Source: Symbiodinium natans
Taxonomy: Eukaryota; Sar; Dinophyceae; Suessiales; Symbiodiniaceae
Direction: 5' to 3'
Length of the DNA stretch: 64,000 nt
Assembly (NCBI GenBank): GCA_905221605.1
Contig: CAJNDS010002655.1
Location: 250,001 to 314,000 of the forward strand
The notes beneath the pieces were generated by a model, which saw only the letters and a program-made list of their open reading frames with translations, did no database searches and was not told where the DNA came from. Made by a program: the position numbers and the translations under genes. This document shows, in pieces, positions 31,401 to 38,765 of the stretch (the first letter of the stretch is position 1; every line of letters starts with the position of its first letter).

Positions 31401-34400
31401 GAAAAATCCTGGAAGGAACTGAAGGACCACTTGACCCAACCGGTCCGTATGATCAACTTCGTTATGGTGGAGCCGATTGTGGACAAACAGCAAACAACTG
31501 TTTTATCGGCAGTTCAAAGAATGATGGTGCGCTTGCAGAGACATGGGTATCCGGTGTTGAGAATCCACTCAGATCGAGCGGGGGAGTTTGTCAATGCACG
31601 CTTCCGGTCCTTTTGTGAAACTCGTCTGATATATAGGACCACTGGTGATCCTGGAGTCCCGCAAACAAATGGGCGCGCTGAAGCATGTGTGGGTTTATTC
31701 AAACGTGGTGTCAGGTCGCTCTTAAAGGAGGCGCGACTCGGACCGGCGTACTGGGCACTGGCTGCTCGCCATTGGTCAATGTTACGGTGGCAGAAAGCTG
31801 AAAGGGAGTTGGGGTTAAATCCTAAGGCATTGCTTCCCTTTGGTGCTCAGATTCAAGTTAAACGTCGTCCGTGGGAGTTGCTGGGTCCGGATGGAACAAA
31901 GAAAGGTCGGCAATGGGTCGATCGTACGCAGCCTGCACTTCTTTTGGGTCCATGCGATGACCTACCTGGTGGTTATTGGGTGGAAGCTCAAGGGACTGCA
32001 AAAGATCCGGATGAACTGGTGTTATTTCCCTGCACTACGATTTTTTCCAATATAAAGGAACCGCCTGAATTGGAGCTGGAAGGGGTGGTAGAAGAACAGG
32101 AGCCTTCTCCTCCAGAGCATCGTCTCAAGGGGAAAAAACCGGCGCTTCGGTTCGCTGATGAGGAAGGTCCTCCTTTACCTCCGCCTCGCGATCCTCCAGT
32201 TCGTCATCGGTTAAATGAAAAAAGCCCGGCCTCTTCACTGCGTGGTCATGTGGGCTCCTTGCGCTTGCTTCGCAAGCGGGGGGAGAGTCCGCCCTTAGAA
32301 ATTTTCGAGGATGACATGCAGGGTCTGGGGGAGCTGGAAGAAAATGCAGATGTCGAGGACAATGTTCCTGGTGATGAGTATTGGCCGACTTGCTGTTCTC
32401 CTCATGAAAATGCTTATTTGGTCTGCAAAAGTGAGACTGCTGAGGATGGAACACAGTTGGAAAAGGAAGAGCAAAAAGCCAAGTCAATGTATGAAAGGTC
32501 TATGTATGATTACGTGGACTGTGAGGAGCTTTTGGAAGGGATTGTATACCCAAAGAGGGTGAATCGAAGAGGTGGTATCAACAATTGGTGTACAAGTACG
32601 CGAGCTCTGGTGTTGGGCCACTATACTCATGGCGGAGTGTGTGGTATCACAAAAGAGACTCATCGAAGACCATGGCTATGTCGTTATTTGGCATCATTCG
32701 TGAGGCACCACAATCCTGAAGCCAAATTTTCTGCTCTTCAGATCTCGTGCAATGCTCCGGTGTCATTGCATAGGGATAGTCACAATGAAAAACATTGCTG
32801 CAATTATGTGTGTGGCTTTGGTGACTATAAAGATGGTCAGCTGTGGGTTGAGGACGAAAAGGTTTTAGAGGAAGGAGCTGAAGTGGTGGAGCAATCTTAT
32901 GGGAAGAAAGTCCTACCTGGAAAATTGGTCGATATCCACTGGAACTTCATGTCGTTCTTTCCGAGAAAACTGCATGGTCCTATGCCTTGGAAAGGGAACA
33001 GGGTATCCTTGACAGGGTACACACCTGTTTTTATGGAGCGTTTGAGCTACAAGGATAGGTGCTATCTTCTCCAATGCAAGTTTCCTCTTCCGGAACCACA
33101 AGCTGAAGAAGGTGAAAAAAGGAAATGGTTAAAAATGACGTTGAAAGAGACCTCGCTGGACGACCTTGCAGAGGAAGTCGACTACGCTGTGTTCGAAGCG
33201 CATCAATGGGCTCTAGAGGAGCATTTGAGTATTCGACGCCTAATTGCTGAACAGGAATGTTGCATTTTGGACGAGTTCCATGGATCGGCCAATGAGTCGA
33301 ATGAGGAGAAAGGATCAGAGACTAGAGAATGGCTGGTTAAAGCAAAAAGGGCTGAGGATCAGCTCTCGAAGTTTTTGGTCAAAGCAGCTCAAGTTCAGCA
33401 AATGGTGCAAGAAAATACCGCGCTCGAGGCAGCAGAGGAGGTTGAGTTCCTGCAAACAAAAACAATTCCTACACAAGAAGCCATGCAAGAGCTGGAAAAG
33501 TGGAGGGAATCATTGTCGGACGAGGTGACGTCTTTGGTGAAAGAGTTGGAGGTGGTGGAACCAACAACTCAAGAAAAGCTGGACAAATTGGCGGAAGAGC
33601 CTAATGCACCGGTGATTGAGTACGTTCCCAGTCTGGTGGTGTTTACCCGGAAGCAAGGGACAGGGAGGCGACGTGCCCGTATCTGTGCATGTGGAAACTT
33701 CATTTCGTCAACGGCAGCTACAGAATATGAAGGGCCGAGGTCACTCAGTCGTCACTCGTTGTACGCTCCAGGTTTAGATTCAACTACATTCAGGTGTCAA
33801 GTGAGGCACGCAGCATATATGGTGTGGATCATCGCTGGCTTAGACATTTCCAAAGCTTTTCTGACGGCGCCGATGAATAGGGCGCAAAGAGAAGGGCGTT
33901 TGGTGGTGGTGCAGCCCCCAAGGGCGGCGGTGAAATTGGGTCTTTGCACAAAAGAGGAGCGGTGGATTGTGAGGAAGGCCTTGTATGGTTTGGCCGAAAG
34001 TCCTGCAGCATGGGTGGAGTGGCGAGACCAACGTCTTCAAGGGATGTCTTGGGTGTCAAAGGATGGACAAGCAATGAGCTTTCAGAGGTCCAATGCAGAC
34101 CCAAGTCTGTTCCTTATTATGGCGCAAGAGAAGCTGGAAGGTACAAGCAAGTTGGTAGGGACAATGGGTCTTTACGTGGATGATTTTTTGATGGCTGGGA
34201 CTATGACAGTGCTCCGGGAGGCCTTGGAACAGATTAGGAAGGAGTGGAAAACTTCTGAACCCGAGTTCTGTGGTCCAGGCTGCGGTGATGGATTCCTGAA
34301 GTTTTTGGGTGTCCAAATCTGGTATCGAAATGGCAGCTTCTTTCTCAACCAGGAGGACTTTGTGAGAGATTTGCTGAACCGACGAGGGTATCAGATCGAT

Positions 34401-35675
34401 GAAACTGGAAAAGGGAGTAACCTGCCAATGGTGAAAGAAACTCCAGGTGAAGAAGAGGAGGTGGATATTCCTTCCTTGCGAGCGGCTCAAGGTGCCGTAG
34501 GGGAGTTCCTCTGGGTGGCAATCAAAACTCGACCTGATTTGGCGTTCTGCACGAGCCAGTTGTCTTTGTGGACATCCCGAAGGCCGCGATTTGTGGTTAA
34601 AAAGGCTGAGGAGGTTTTCCGATACCTTGCTGCAACTCCAACGTTAGGCTTGACGTTCGGAGCAATCGCAACATGCGAAAAAGAAAGAAATGAGGTGTTG
34701 CGTTATGGACGAGGCGTTAAGGTGGTGGAGTCCTACGCGGATGCCAGCTTTGCAGCAGGTGAAAACGAAAAGAGCCACTCAGGAGCGGTGGTGGTGTGGG
34801 GTGACTGTCCAGTGATGTGGGCAACACAAAGACAATCAACGGTGGCTTTAAGTACAGCTGAAGCTGAATTACATGCGTCCATAGAGGGAGCAACGATGAT
34901 TCAGTCGTGCACCCCTATAATTGCCGCTTTGGTTGGAACAGGTGAAGAATCGCTGCAAAAAGTGCTGTATACAGATTCGGTCTCAACGTGCTCGATCATT
35001 CAATATCCTGCTGGAAGCTGGAGGACAAGACACCTGAGAATTCGAGCAGCCGGTGTCAGGTCTCTGGTGGACCGTGGTTATATGGTGATAGCGCATCTTC
35101 GCGGTGAGTATATGATCGCTGACCTGTTGACCAAATTGATGAGTGGACAGGTGTATGCAAAGCAAAAGGCACTTTGGGGTCTCCGACTGTTGGTACAAGG
35201 GACTGACTTGAAAAAAGCCTCGCTTGCAATGGCGGTCATGATGGTGGCTGCATCTCTGCAAGGGATGGCAATTGGTGGCGAAGAAGTGTCCACGGCTGGA
35301 TTCTTTTGCTCAGAAGAAGGGGTGTGCAAGGTCGCCAACACGTCTACGGTGATGGTTCTGGCTCAAGGTATTGAAATGGTTGTCAACAATTCAGACCTTG
35401 TTGCATATTTGGTGGCAGCAATTATACTCTGGGAACTGGCATGGTGCCTCTTTCGACGGCTGTATAAATGGCTGTGGATAAAGAAAGCGGTGGTTATTCC
35501 TGCGAGTGCCACTTTGTATACAACAGTGGGTGGGAACTGTATGCACGCAAGCAGTGACTGTGATGTTCTGCGATATTCACAACTCAGGGCTAAAACGCTT
35601 TGTAAGCATTGCCTCAAGGATGGCTGGGTGGTGAATGCTGAGTTCCTTGGTGAGGAACGGGCCGCTGGAACGTGA
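28281..35675 (+). CDS. Copia Gag C-terminus and Pol polyprotein, copy B
   Basis: Continuous open frame of about 2,460 codons that carries on from Gag after the single-base shift. Domains by nucleotide position: end of capsid to 28440; CCCH and CCHC zinc modules 28563-28694; protease units 29028-29250 and 29511-29740; methyltransferase-like 30105-30790; integrase 30990-31770; acidic/Pro-rich linker to 32500; 2OG-oxygenase-like 32580-33060; helical Glu/Lys-rich linker 33200-33600; RT 33610-34430; RNase H 34720-35190; hydrophobic and Cys-rich tail 35200-35675. All key residues of protease unit 2, integrase, RT and RNase H that I looked for are present, so the element looks recently active. No separate pol start or programmed frameshift site is needed if the A-run shift is an artefact. 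How Gag excess is achieved from one frame is not visible. Confidence 0.92.
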   Translation, partial: KHPTVHFRVASFREKLGVDYSPTSETATQLAEMLQAEFELLLHSAGEQEVKQDSDAKKRARLNKAQKGTGDETEEGDKGKGKGKRYSGDGERPFCWIYGKTDAGCKFGSRCKFRHDKDSLERGRCFECGAVGHLQPQCPYKDGASSNVDSNPERSRSKGNSPKGGKGGKGAKWGNAKKAEVAEGGDETANAGLDKGSASPPSPSTPNQVLAEALEVLKSMKLSSAQSASSGDPSVRMLCGSGLFQQERRVALVDTAATHLVRTLFPWECLPDTTVMVQSALGGVAMRITEKGTLIREDNGPLIIPLWLILEFGANLTVINGMCHVGAKSSLDQLLWFEHGCLVMDYKTAEKMVLHAERQRASWSHSQWRNGRADCGVGSSDATLLPKQGEGRGVCVLHVARVSDTNECSGMGMLDSGASHPLRSLRPGEQLPQQKVLVSLAVGSREMCITPGGTLVTPEMVDPLVPIGKASALVGLRVQWRGGKCTASHPVLGELRVRDLNGCPCLEKEVALQTIDEMDWCSPKQALKVARMVQGCPNTDNEVAVKTSLQSAARTASANEEEFVQASWRFLRWYYGDIPENVLMELLPRGDIAALPFNRHKRRRLARAKRVVVHLFSGKQKWLFPSRDVEVLELDLTKGGDLHNSSVWKYLLHLAAEGKVVAVVGGPPCRTVSRLRGEDGGPPVLRRRCGPERLGLKSLPWPHQELAQKDGVLLLKMLFLYDVAVHSRCGTAEVINGSSVFFGMESPGDPELIGKDFSQNGKTVLSAEDLVDGSQEGLSSPTFWSWPEVKSFCERYGMYAAHFDQGALGHALVKPTTFLVSDMELWESLEQVRVVVPWSATFASTLEERIGQSSIWARWAFGLVKRTRHRLAQWLHESDAERAAMVSKKEEREGTLRRLTAEERAFRDHCLRGHIPFRRDCQICVSAAGKERRHLRRKHGDAYTLSLDLAGPYKFSKDAHQQKPRHAVIGVYQFPMLDPNVGRPPEKEEDADEVEDQVVDDGAGVGEWLGDAVANFEEEDSAPVEPAPVLEAEVLKIQASEKSWKELKDHLTQPVRMINFVMVEPIVDKQQTTVLSAVQRMMVRLQRHGYPVLRIHSDRAGEFVNARFRSFCETRLIYRTTGDPGVPQTNGRAEACVGLFKRGVRSLLKEARLGPAYWALAARHWSMLRWQKAERELGLNPKALLPFGAQIQVKRRPWELLGPDGTKKGRQWVDRTQPALLLGPCDDLPGGYWVEAQGTAKDPDELVLFPCTTIFSNIKEPPELELEGVVEEQEPSPPEHRLKGKKPALRFADEEGPPLPPPRDPPVRHRLNEKSPASSLRGHVGSLRLLRKRGESPPLEIFEDDMQGLGELEENADVEDNVPGDEYWPTCCSPHENAYLVCKSETAEDGTQLEKEEQKAKSMYERSMYDYVDCEELLEGIVYPKRVNRRGGINNWCTSTRALVLGHYTHGGVCGITKETHRRPWLCRYLASFVRHHNPEAKFSALQISCNAPVSLHRDSHNEKHCCNYVCGFGDYKDGQLWVEDEKVLEEGAEVVEQSYGKKVLPGKLVDIHWNFMSFFPRKLHGPMPWKGNRVSLTGYTPVFMERLSYKDRCYLLQCKFPLPEPQAEEGEKRKWLKMTLKETSLDDLAEEVDYAVFEAHQWALEEHLSIRRLIAEQECCILDEFHGSANESNEEKGSETREWLVKAKRAEDQLSKFLVKAAQVQQMVQENTALEAAEEVEFLQTKTIPTQEAMQELEKWRESLSDEVTSLVKELEVVEPTTQEKLDKLAEEPNAPVIEYVPSLVVFTRKQGTGRRRARICACGNFISSTAATEYEGPRSLSRHSLYAPGLDSTTFRCQVRHAAYMVWIIAGLDISKAFLTAPMNRAQREGRLVVVQPPRAAVKLGLCTKEERWIVRKALYGLAESPAAWVEWRDQRLQGMSWVSKDGQAMSFQRSNADPSLFLIMAQEKLEGTSKLVGTMGLYVDDFLMAGTMTVLREALEQIRKEWKTSEPEFCGPGCGDGFLKFLGVQIWYRNGSFFLNQEDFVRDLLNRRGYQIDETGKGSNLPMVKETPGEEEEVDIPSLRAAQGAVGEFLWVAIKTRPDLAFCTSQLSLWTSRRPRFVVKKAEEVFRYLAATPTLGLTFGAIATCEKERNEVLRYGRGVKVVESYADASFAAGENEKSHSGAVVVWGDCPVMWATQRQSTVALSTAEAELHASIEGATMIQSCTPIIAALVGTGEESLQKVLYTDSVSTCSIIQYPAGSWRTRHLRIRAAGVRSLVDRGYMVIAHLRGEYMIADLLTKLMSGQVYAKQKALWGLRLLVQGTDLKKASLAMAVMMVAASLQGMAIGGEEVSTAGFFCSEEGVCKVANTSTVMVLAQGIEMVVNNSDLVAYLVAAIILWELAWCLFRRLYKWLWIKKAVVIPASATLYTTVGGNCMHASSDCDVLRYSQLRAKTLCKHCLKDGWVVNAEFLGEERAAGT
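28563..28694 (+). other. CCCH zinc finger followed by CCHC zinc knuckle in Gag
   Basis: CWIYGKTDAGCKFGSRCKFRH fits C-X9-C-X5-C-X3-H, with its first Cys codon at 28563 and its His codon at 28623. CFECGAVGHLQPQC fits C-X2-C-X4-H-X4-C (28653-28694). The knuckle is the usual nucleocapsid RNA-binding unit; the CCCH finger is a second RNA-binding candidate. Lys/Arg/Gly-rich tracts surround both. Confidence 0.9.
29028..29740 (+). other. Two tandem aspartic-protease units
   Basis: Unit 1 has LVDTAATH (Asp codon 29040); unit 2 has MLDSGASH (Asp codon 29523), 161 residues apart. They align without gaps for about 50 residues, sharing D-[ST]-x-A-[TS]-H, R-x-L, P-x-E-x-LP, V-x-V, M-x-IT-x-x-GTL and PL[IV]P. 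Retropepsins normally act as homodimers with one DSG/DTG per chain. Unit 2 keeps DSG; unit 1 has DTA. The pair could form a single-chain pseudodimer, or unit 1 may be a decayed duplicate. Confidence 0.75.
30105..30790 (+). other. Cytosine-C5 DNA methyltransferase-like domain
   Basis: Visible motifs in order: HLFSGK (30120-30134) resembling motif I; an acidic ELD two strands later (motif II-like); GGPPCRTVS (30273-30299) matching motif IV with the catalytic PC; GMESPGDP (ESP codons 30513-30521) in the place of motif VI ENV; FDQGALGH...KPTTF (about 30690-30734) resembling motif VIII to X. It is about 230 residues, shorter than typical C5 enzymes, with little room for a target-recognition domain and without the second Gly of motif I. 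I infer a C5-MTase fold, possibly active. Catalytic Cys and the GGPPC motif are conserved in copy A (near 13957-13971). Confidence 0.72.
30990..31770 (+). other. Integrase, zinc module and D,D-35-E core
   Basis: The zinc module has His codons at 31005 and 31020 and Cys codons at 31041 and 31050 (H-X4-H-X6-C-X2-C, more compact than usual). Catalytic residues: Asp in LSLDLAGP (31122), Asp in HSDRAGEF (31572) and Glu in NGRAEACVG (31680), giving Asp-X35-Glu. The expected triad is complete in both copies. Confidence 0.93.
32580..33060 (+). other. 2OG-Fe(II) oxygenase-like domain
   Basis: The sequence shows LHRDSHN (His codon 32769, Asp codon 32775), a GFGDYKDGQLWV strand, and FPRKLHGPMPWKGNRVSLTGYT with a distal His (32973) and an Arg (33000), R-x-S. 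This matches the H-x-D...H...R-x-S signature of the double-stranded beta-helix dioxygenases, which use Fe(II) and 2-oxoglutarate. His to Arg is nine residues, close to but shorter than common spacing. The family includes TET/JBP (5-methylcytosine or thymine oxidation), AlkB and prolyl hydroxylases; I cannot tell which this is nearest to. Copy A has the same residues near 16454-16687. Confidence 0.7.
33610..34430 (+). other. Copia-type reverse transcriptase
   Basis: Starts with a PSLVVFTRKQG...RARICACGNF block. Motif A is LDISKAFL (Asp codon 33843), followed by KALYGLAESPAAW, and motif C is YVDD (34173-34184). This is the Copia family arrangement. Copy A equivalent ends at the gap. Confidence 0.96.
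34720..35190 (+). other. RNase H domain
   Basis: ADASFA (Asp codon 34740), STAEAEL (Glu codon 34860) and YTDS (Asp codon 34974) supply the acidic residues. TRHLRIRA and a later IADLLTK with Asp complete the Copia RNase H pattern. It degrades the RNA of the RNA-DNA hybrid. Confidence 0.93.
35200..35675 (+). other. C-terminal hydrophobic and Cys/His module
   Basis: Beyond RNase H come about 155 residues with two hydrophobic stretches, SLAMAVMMVAAS (near 35215) and LVAYLVAAIILWELAWCLF (about 35397-35453). The second is followed by basic residues. Then comes a GGNCMHASSDC...TLCKHC cluster that could bind zinc. The layout suggests a membrane-anchored tail. An envelope-like role is conceivable, but no signal peptide or fusion motif can be named. 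Confidence 0.6.
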
Positions 35676-35850
35676 ATTTTCCAAGTGCGAGGTGAAGAAA
35701 TCCTCAATGGTAAAGGATTCAGCCAATGAGCTGAAGGTTCGTCCTGGATGACGTTAAACCATAATATGCATTTCAAGCAGCTGGCTGCTGCCTAAATGGC
35801 GGTTTTTGGCCAAAGATCTGCACCTCCAATGTGTCCTAGGAAATCCTAGG
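35676..35850 (+). other. 3' untranslated part of the retroelement
   Basis: Non-coding sequence between the polyprotein stop and the polypurine tract. It includes a small inverted repeat CCTAGGAAATCCTAGG at about 35835-35850, just before the tract. Confidence 0.75.
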
Positions 35851-35851
35851 A

Positions 35852-35860
35852 CAGGGGGAG
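35852..35860 (+). promoter_or_regulatory. Polypurine tract
   Basis: AGGGGGAG lies directly before the TG of the 3' LTR, the usual place for the plus-strand primer. This placement fixes the LTR start at 35861. Confidence 0.85.
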
Positions 35861-36088
35861 TGCGGAGCTGCAATTGGTATTGTAGAAAGGAGTTGGTATT
35901 GGAAGTTGAAGGGTCAATGAACCCGGTAATCTTTGGCTCAAGCCATGACCAAAGCGGTCGAAGGTTTCGTAAAAAGTGTACCCTTGGTTTGGGGTCTTGC
36001 TGTTCGGTTGTTGGTTGTTCCAGGGGTAATAAGGGCTTCTGTTGGGGTTGACTGTCTTGTTCCCTGTCCTCCTTCGGTTGCCCCCCGT
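35861..36088 (+). repeat. 3' LTR
   Basis: 228 bp identical by eye to both 5' LTR copies. Followed by TTAGGGTTTAGGG. The spliced-leader-like TTTGGCTCAAG is at 35932-35942. Confidence 0.95.
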
Positions 36089-36249
36089 TTAGGGTTTAGG
36101 GCTTTCGGGCGCCCGGAGCTCGAGAGTTTTTTTTCCTGCATCTCCTGCGCCCCTCGCACGAGTTGAGGATGGCAGCTGATTGCAGCAACGCTGACTTTGA
36201 GCCCTTGGGTTGCCCAGAGGTTTAGCGCCATTTAGCCGGAGGGTTGCCG

Positions 36250-36290
36250 GGGTTTAGGGTTTAGGGTTTAGGGTTTAGGGTTTAGGGTTA
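36250..36290 (+). repeat. Telomere-like array
   Basis: About five TTTAGGG units, followed at 36301 by GCAAAAAAAGGGTTTAAG, an example of the A-run/GGGTTTAGGG junction motif. Confidence 0.9.
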
Positions 36291-36900
36291 AAGCATGGAT
36301 GCAAAAAAAGGGTTTAAGCCCAGGTTCAAAAAGGGTTTAGGGTATAGGGTATAGGGTTACTTGAGAGACTCCTTGTTCGAACAAAAGTTGAGGGCTCAGG
36401 GTTTAGGGTTTCGAAGTTCTACCGGAAGAGAAGTTCCTTGAGCTCGGGCTCTGTGCTTGTTGCGCTCGGTTTCAGAGCATTGGTGCAAGCAGGGGCTTGA
36501 AGGCCAAGAAGGCCGAACCCAGCTTGGTACCCGGCTCTTGAACAGACCCTGAATGCTTTGGGTCTTTGGGCTTGGGGCTGTACCCTGCTTGATGTTTAAT
36601 GGTTGGGGTTTATATGTTGTGGTATTCTTGCACAGCGATACAAGCTTGGACTCAGGGTCTACTCGCGGTTGACGCGCCCGAACTTTGGTGCAATTGGGCG
36701 CTTGGGCTGGCGGGCTTAGCTTTTTTTTAGCATGAGGCCGCCAGTGTGAGCAGAAAATGGCGGAGGGTTGGTTTCAGAAAAAAGGGTTTAGGGTTTAGGG
36801 TTTAGGGTTTAGGGTTGGCATGCGTCACGGGCAGTGACACATGGCACGGGCTCTCGGGAGCGCGCCGCGATGGCAAAAGCTGCTGTGGACTTAGCACAGT

Positions 36901-37080
36901 CCCCCAAATAGTAGGATTCCCTTCTAAGAAGGGCCCCAATAAGGTACCCCTAAACCCTAAACCCTAAACCCTAAACCCTAAACCCTAAACCCTAAACCCT
37001 AAACCCTAAACCCTAAACCCTAAACCCTAAACCCTAAACCCTAAACCCTAAACCCTAAACACCTATTTTCGTAAACCACC
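36901..37080. mobile_element. Small palindrome-family element containing a telomere-like array
   Basis: CCCCCAAATAGTAGGAT at 36901 and AATAAGGTACCCCTA at 36938-36952 match the element at 47346-47460. A (CCCTAAA) array of ~110 bp (36951-37060) then begins inside the CCTA. The far end resumes as ACCTATTTTCGTAAACC (37061-37077). Confidence 0.65.
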
Positions 37081-37423
37081 AACTTAGCTTCGATGCGTTC
37101 TAAGTTCGGCGTTTGGGTCGAGGTGCCGAGTTCCAGTCCCCCCACATCCTTGGTTTGTTTGCGGGTCAAAAACTTTTGTTAAAATAGTTTACGGTTTAGG
37201 GTTCAGGGTTTAGGGTTTAGGGTTTAGGGCATATCTCAAGTGCAAGTTGTGAAAGGTTTACGTTTCAGACGTGGGGTCAGCGGGAAGTGAAGTGCTCGTG
37301 AAGGGCTTCGAGCGCTCCGATGTGCTCCGATGATTTCGCGGGGGGGCCAGCACGAGACTCCCCGAAATTTTCATGGATGGATGTCTCAAATCCAAGAAGC
37401 CCACGACTTCACATGAAAAAGCC

Positions 37424-37466
37424 TTAAACCCTAAACCCTAAACCCGAAACCCTAAACCCAAAACCA
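37424..37466 (-). repeat. Telomere-like array
   Basis: Short CCCTAAA/CCCGAAA run. Confidence 0.85.
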
Positions 37467-38376
37467 CCATCGATGTTCCAAGAGCCGGCCGGTGTAGGAC
37501 ACCTTGCTTCTGCAGCCCAAGGCCCTGGCTGGCTACAGATGTTGGGGTGTTGCGGTTTCAGCACTTAAGTTTCGACTACTTGCTTAAGAACTCCCCCCCA
37601 AGAATGGCAAAACAAGCCTCCATATAAGGGCAATCTATTGGATTTCCTTTTTTTTTTTTTGGGTGGGGGGGAGGGGGGGAGGTTCTTGGGCAAATAGTAG
37701 GTTTGGATTGCGTATTTTTCTGCGCAGTCGAGGCTTCATGCGAGATGCGATGCGATGGGTTTTGCACTTGGCGGAAGAAGGGGTGCAGGCTTAAGCAGAA
37801 CGTTGCTGTTCGCGACGTATGCGATGGTCAGCAGCAGAAGCTGGTTTTGCAAGTGTGCAGAGCCGATCATGCAAGCGGTAAAGAGTTCAGGCTTTCAGTG
37901 AGGTTTCCATACTGTACCTTCCCTGAAGAACCCTCTAAAAGAATGTGCCAGGTTCAGCGAAACCTGCGCCTCAAGGGTGTCCGACAAGAAGGTTGCCTTT
38001 CACTCAGTTGGGTTGCCAGCTGGTGTTCAGGACACGGGGAGTTCAGGCCATTTCAAGTGTTTGTGGCAGATTGAAGGTTTTGGTTTGACATGCCTAGCGG
38101 TTGAAAAGTCGCGTTCAATGTATGTAGGTAAATGCGCTGCACTGCAATATCAGGTTTAATGCCCGATGCGCGGCTCCAATACTACCGAACGCTAGAGGGG
38201 TTGGACAATGACGTGACGTTGTCATGTTTCTTAATACAGTTCGAGTGGAGGCCTTCTACGCCCAGTGCTAGTGCTCAAGAAGGCCTCCTTGTGGTAACTA
38301 AACCGGAGTTGTGCCCCTTTGGGCGCAGTTTCCAGTTGTTTTAGTATGTAAGTTCGTTTTTCGACGCCATCCCCGG
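37467..38376. other. No gene recognised
   Basis: Contains a T-run plus G-rich tract (37649-37682) and a 123-codon Cys-rich open frame (37703-38074) without any motif I know. The frame overlaps other open frames and I do not call it a gene. Confidence 0.5.
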
Positions 38377-38491
38377 CTAAACCCGAAACCCTCAGCCCTA
38401 AGTTCTAAACCCTAAACCCTAAACCCTAAACCCTAAGCCCTAAAACCCTAAGCCCTAAACCCTAAACCCTAAGCCCTAAAAGCCCTAAACT
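38377..38491 (-). repeat. Degenerate telomere-like array
   Basis: CCCTAAA with CCCTAAG and CCCTAAAA units. Confidence 0.9.
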
Positions 38492-38639
38492 GTGTTCAAA
38501 GTGTGCCATCGCTGCGGGTCGGCCGTCGGCTCTCGAGGCTGTCCTTGCAGCAGATGTGCCTCGGAGGACGAGGAAGCGGATGAGAGGAGCCTCTGAAGTT
38601 GGGCATGTGACACATGACCACGTGATGGTCAAGGGACTC

Positions 38640-38765
38640 TATAAGGTATAAGTATATAAGTATCCATATAAGTATCAATGTTAACATGAATATCAATATG
38701 ACAACCACACACACAATGTATATGTGCATATGTATGTGTATATTTCTACATACATACATATGGGG
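38640..38765. repeat. AT-rich microsatellite tracts
   Basis: ATAAGTAT, ATCAATAT, ACACAC and TACATACATA tracts; no coding sequence. Confidence 0.75.

Larger units (their letters stand above)
18207..34437. repeat. 16.2-kb segment, copy B
   Basis: This is the second representation of 1885-18106. Its left 7.9 kb (18207-26161) repeats every array, minisatellite and palindromic element listed for copy A at +16322, or +16314 after the octamer array. No gene is recognised in that flank. From 34438 it continues into the rest of the retroelement and the unique right flank. Confidence 0.93.
26162..36088 (+). mobile_element. Complete Ty1/Copia retroelement, copy B
   Basis: 9927 bp bounded by identical 228-bp LTRs, with a half-tRNA primer-binding site and a polypurine tract. 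Copia affiliation follows from integrase preceding reverse transcriptase and from the Copia RT block KALYGL..SPAAW. At about 3,070 codons the polyprotein is roughly twice the length of canonical Copia; the excess is a second protease unit, a methyltransferase-like domain, a 2OG-oxygenase-like domain, long linkers and a C-terminal hydrophobic module. The flanks on both sides are TTTAGGG units. TTAGGG immediately precedes the 5' LTR and follows the 3' LTR; this could be a 6-bp target duplication but cannot be told from the repeat itself. One single-base frameshift in Gag is the only coding lesion seen. Confidence 0.95.

Noticed and set aside
1885-34437. Genuine tandem duplication of a 16-kb locus
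   Set aside because: Possible, but the second copy starts exactly after a 100-N placeholder and the first ends exactly before it. Overlapping contigs explain both edges without a biological event.
37703-38074. 123-codon Cys-rich open frame
   Set aside because: No recognisable spacing of cysteines, no signal peptide, overlapping alternative frames.
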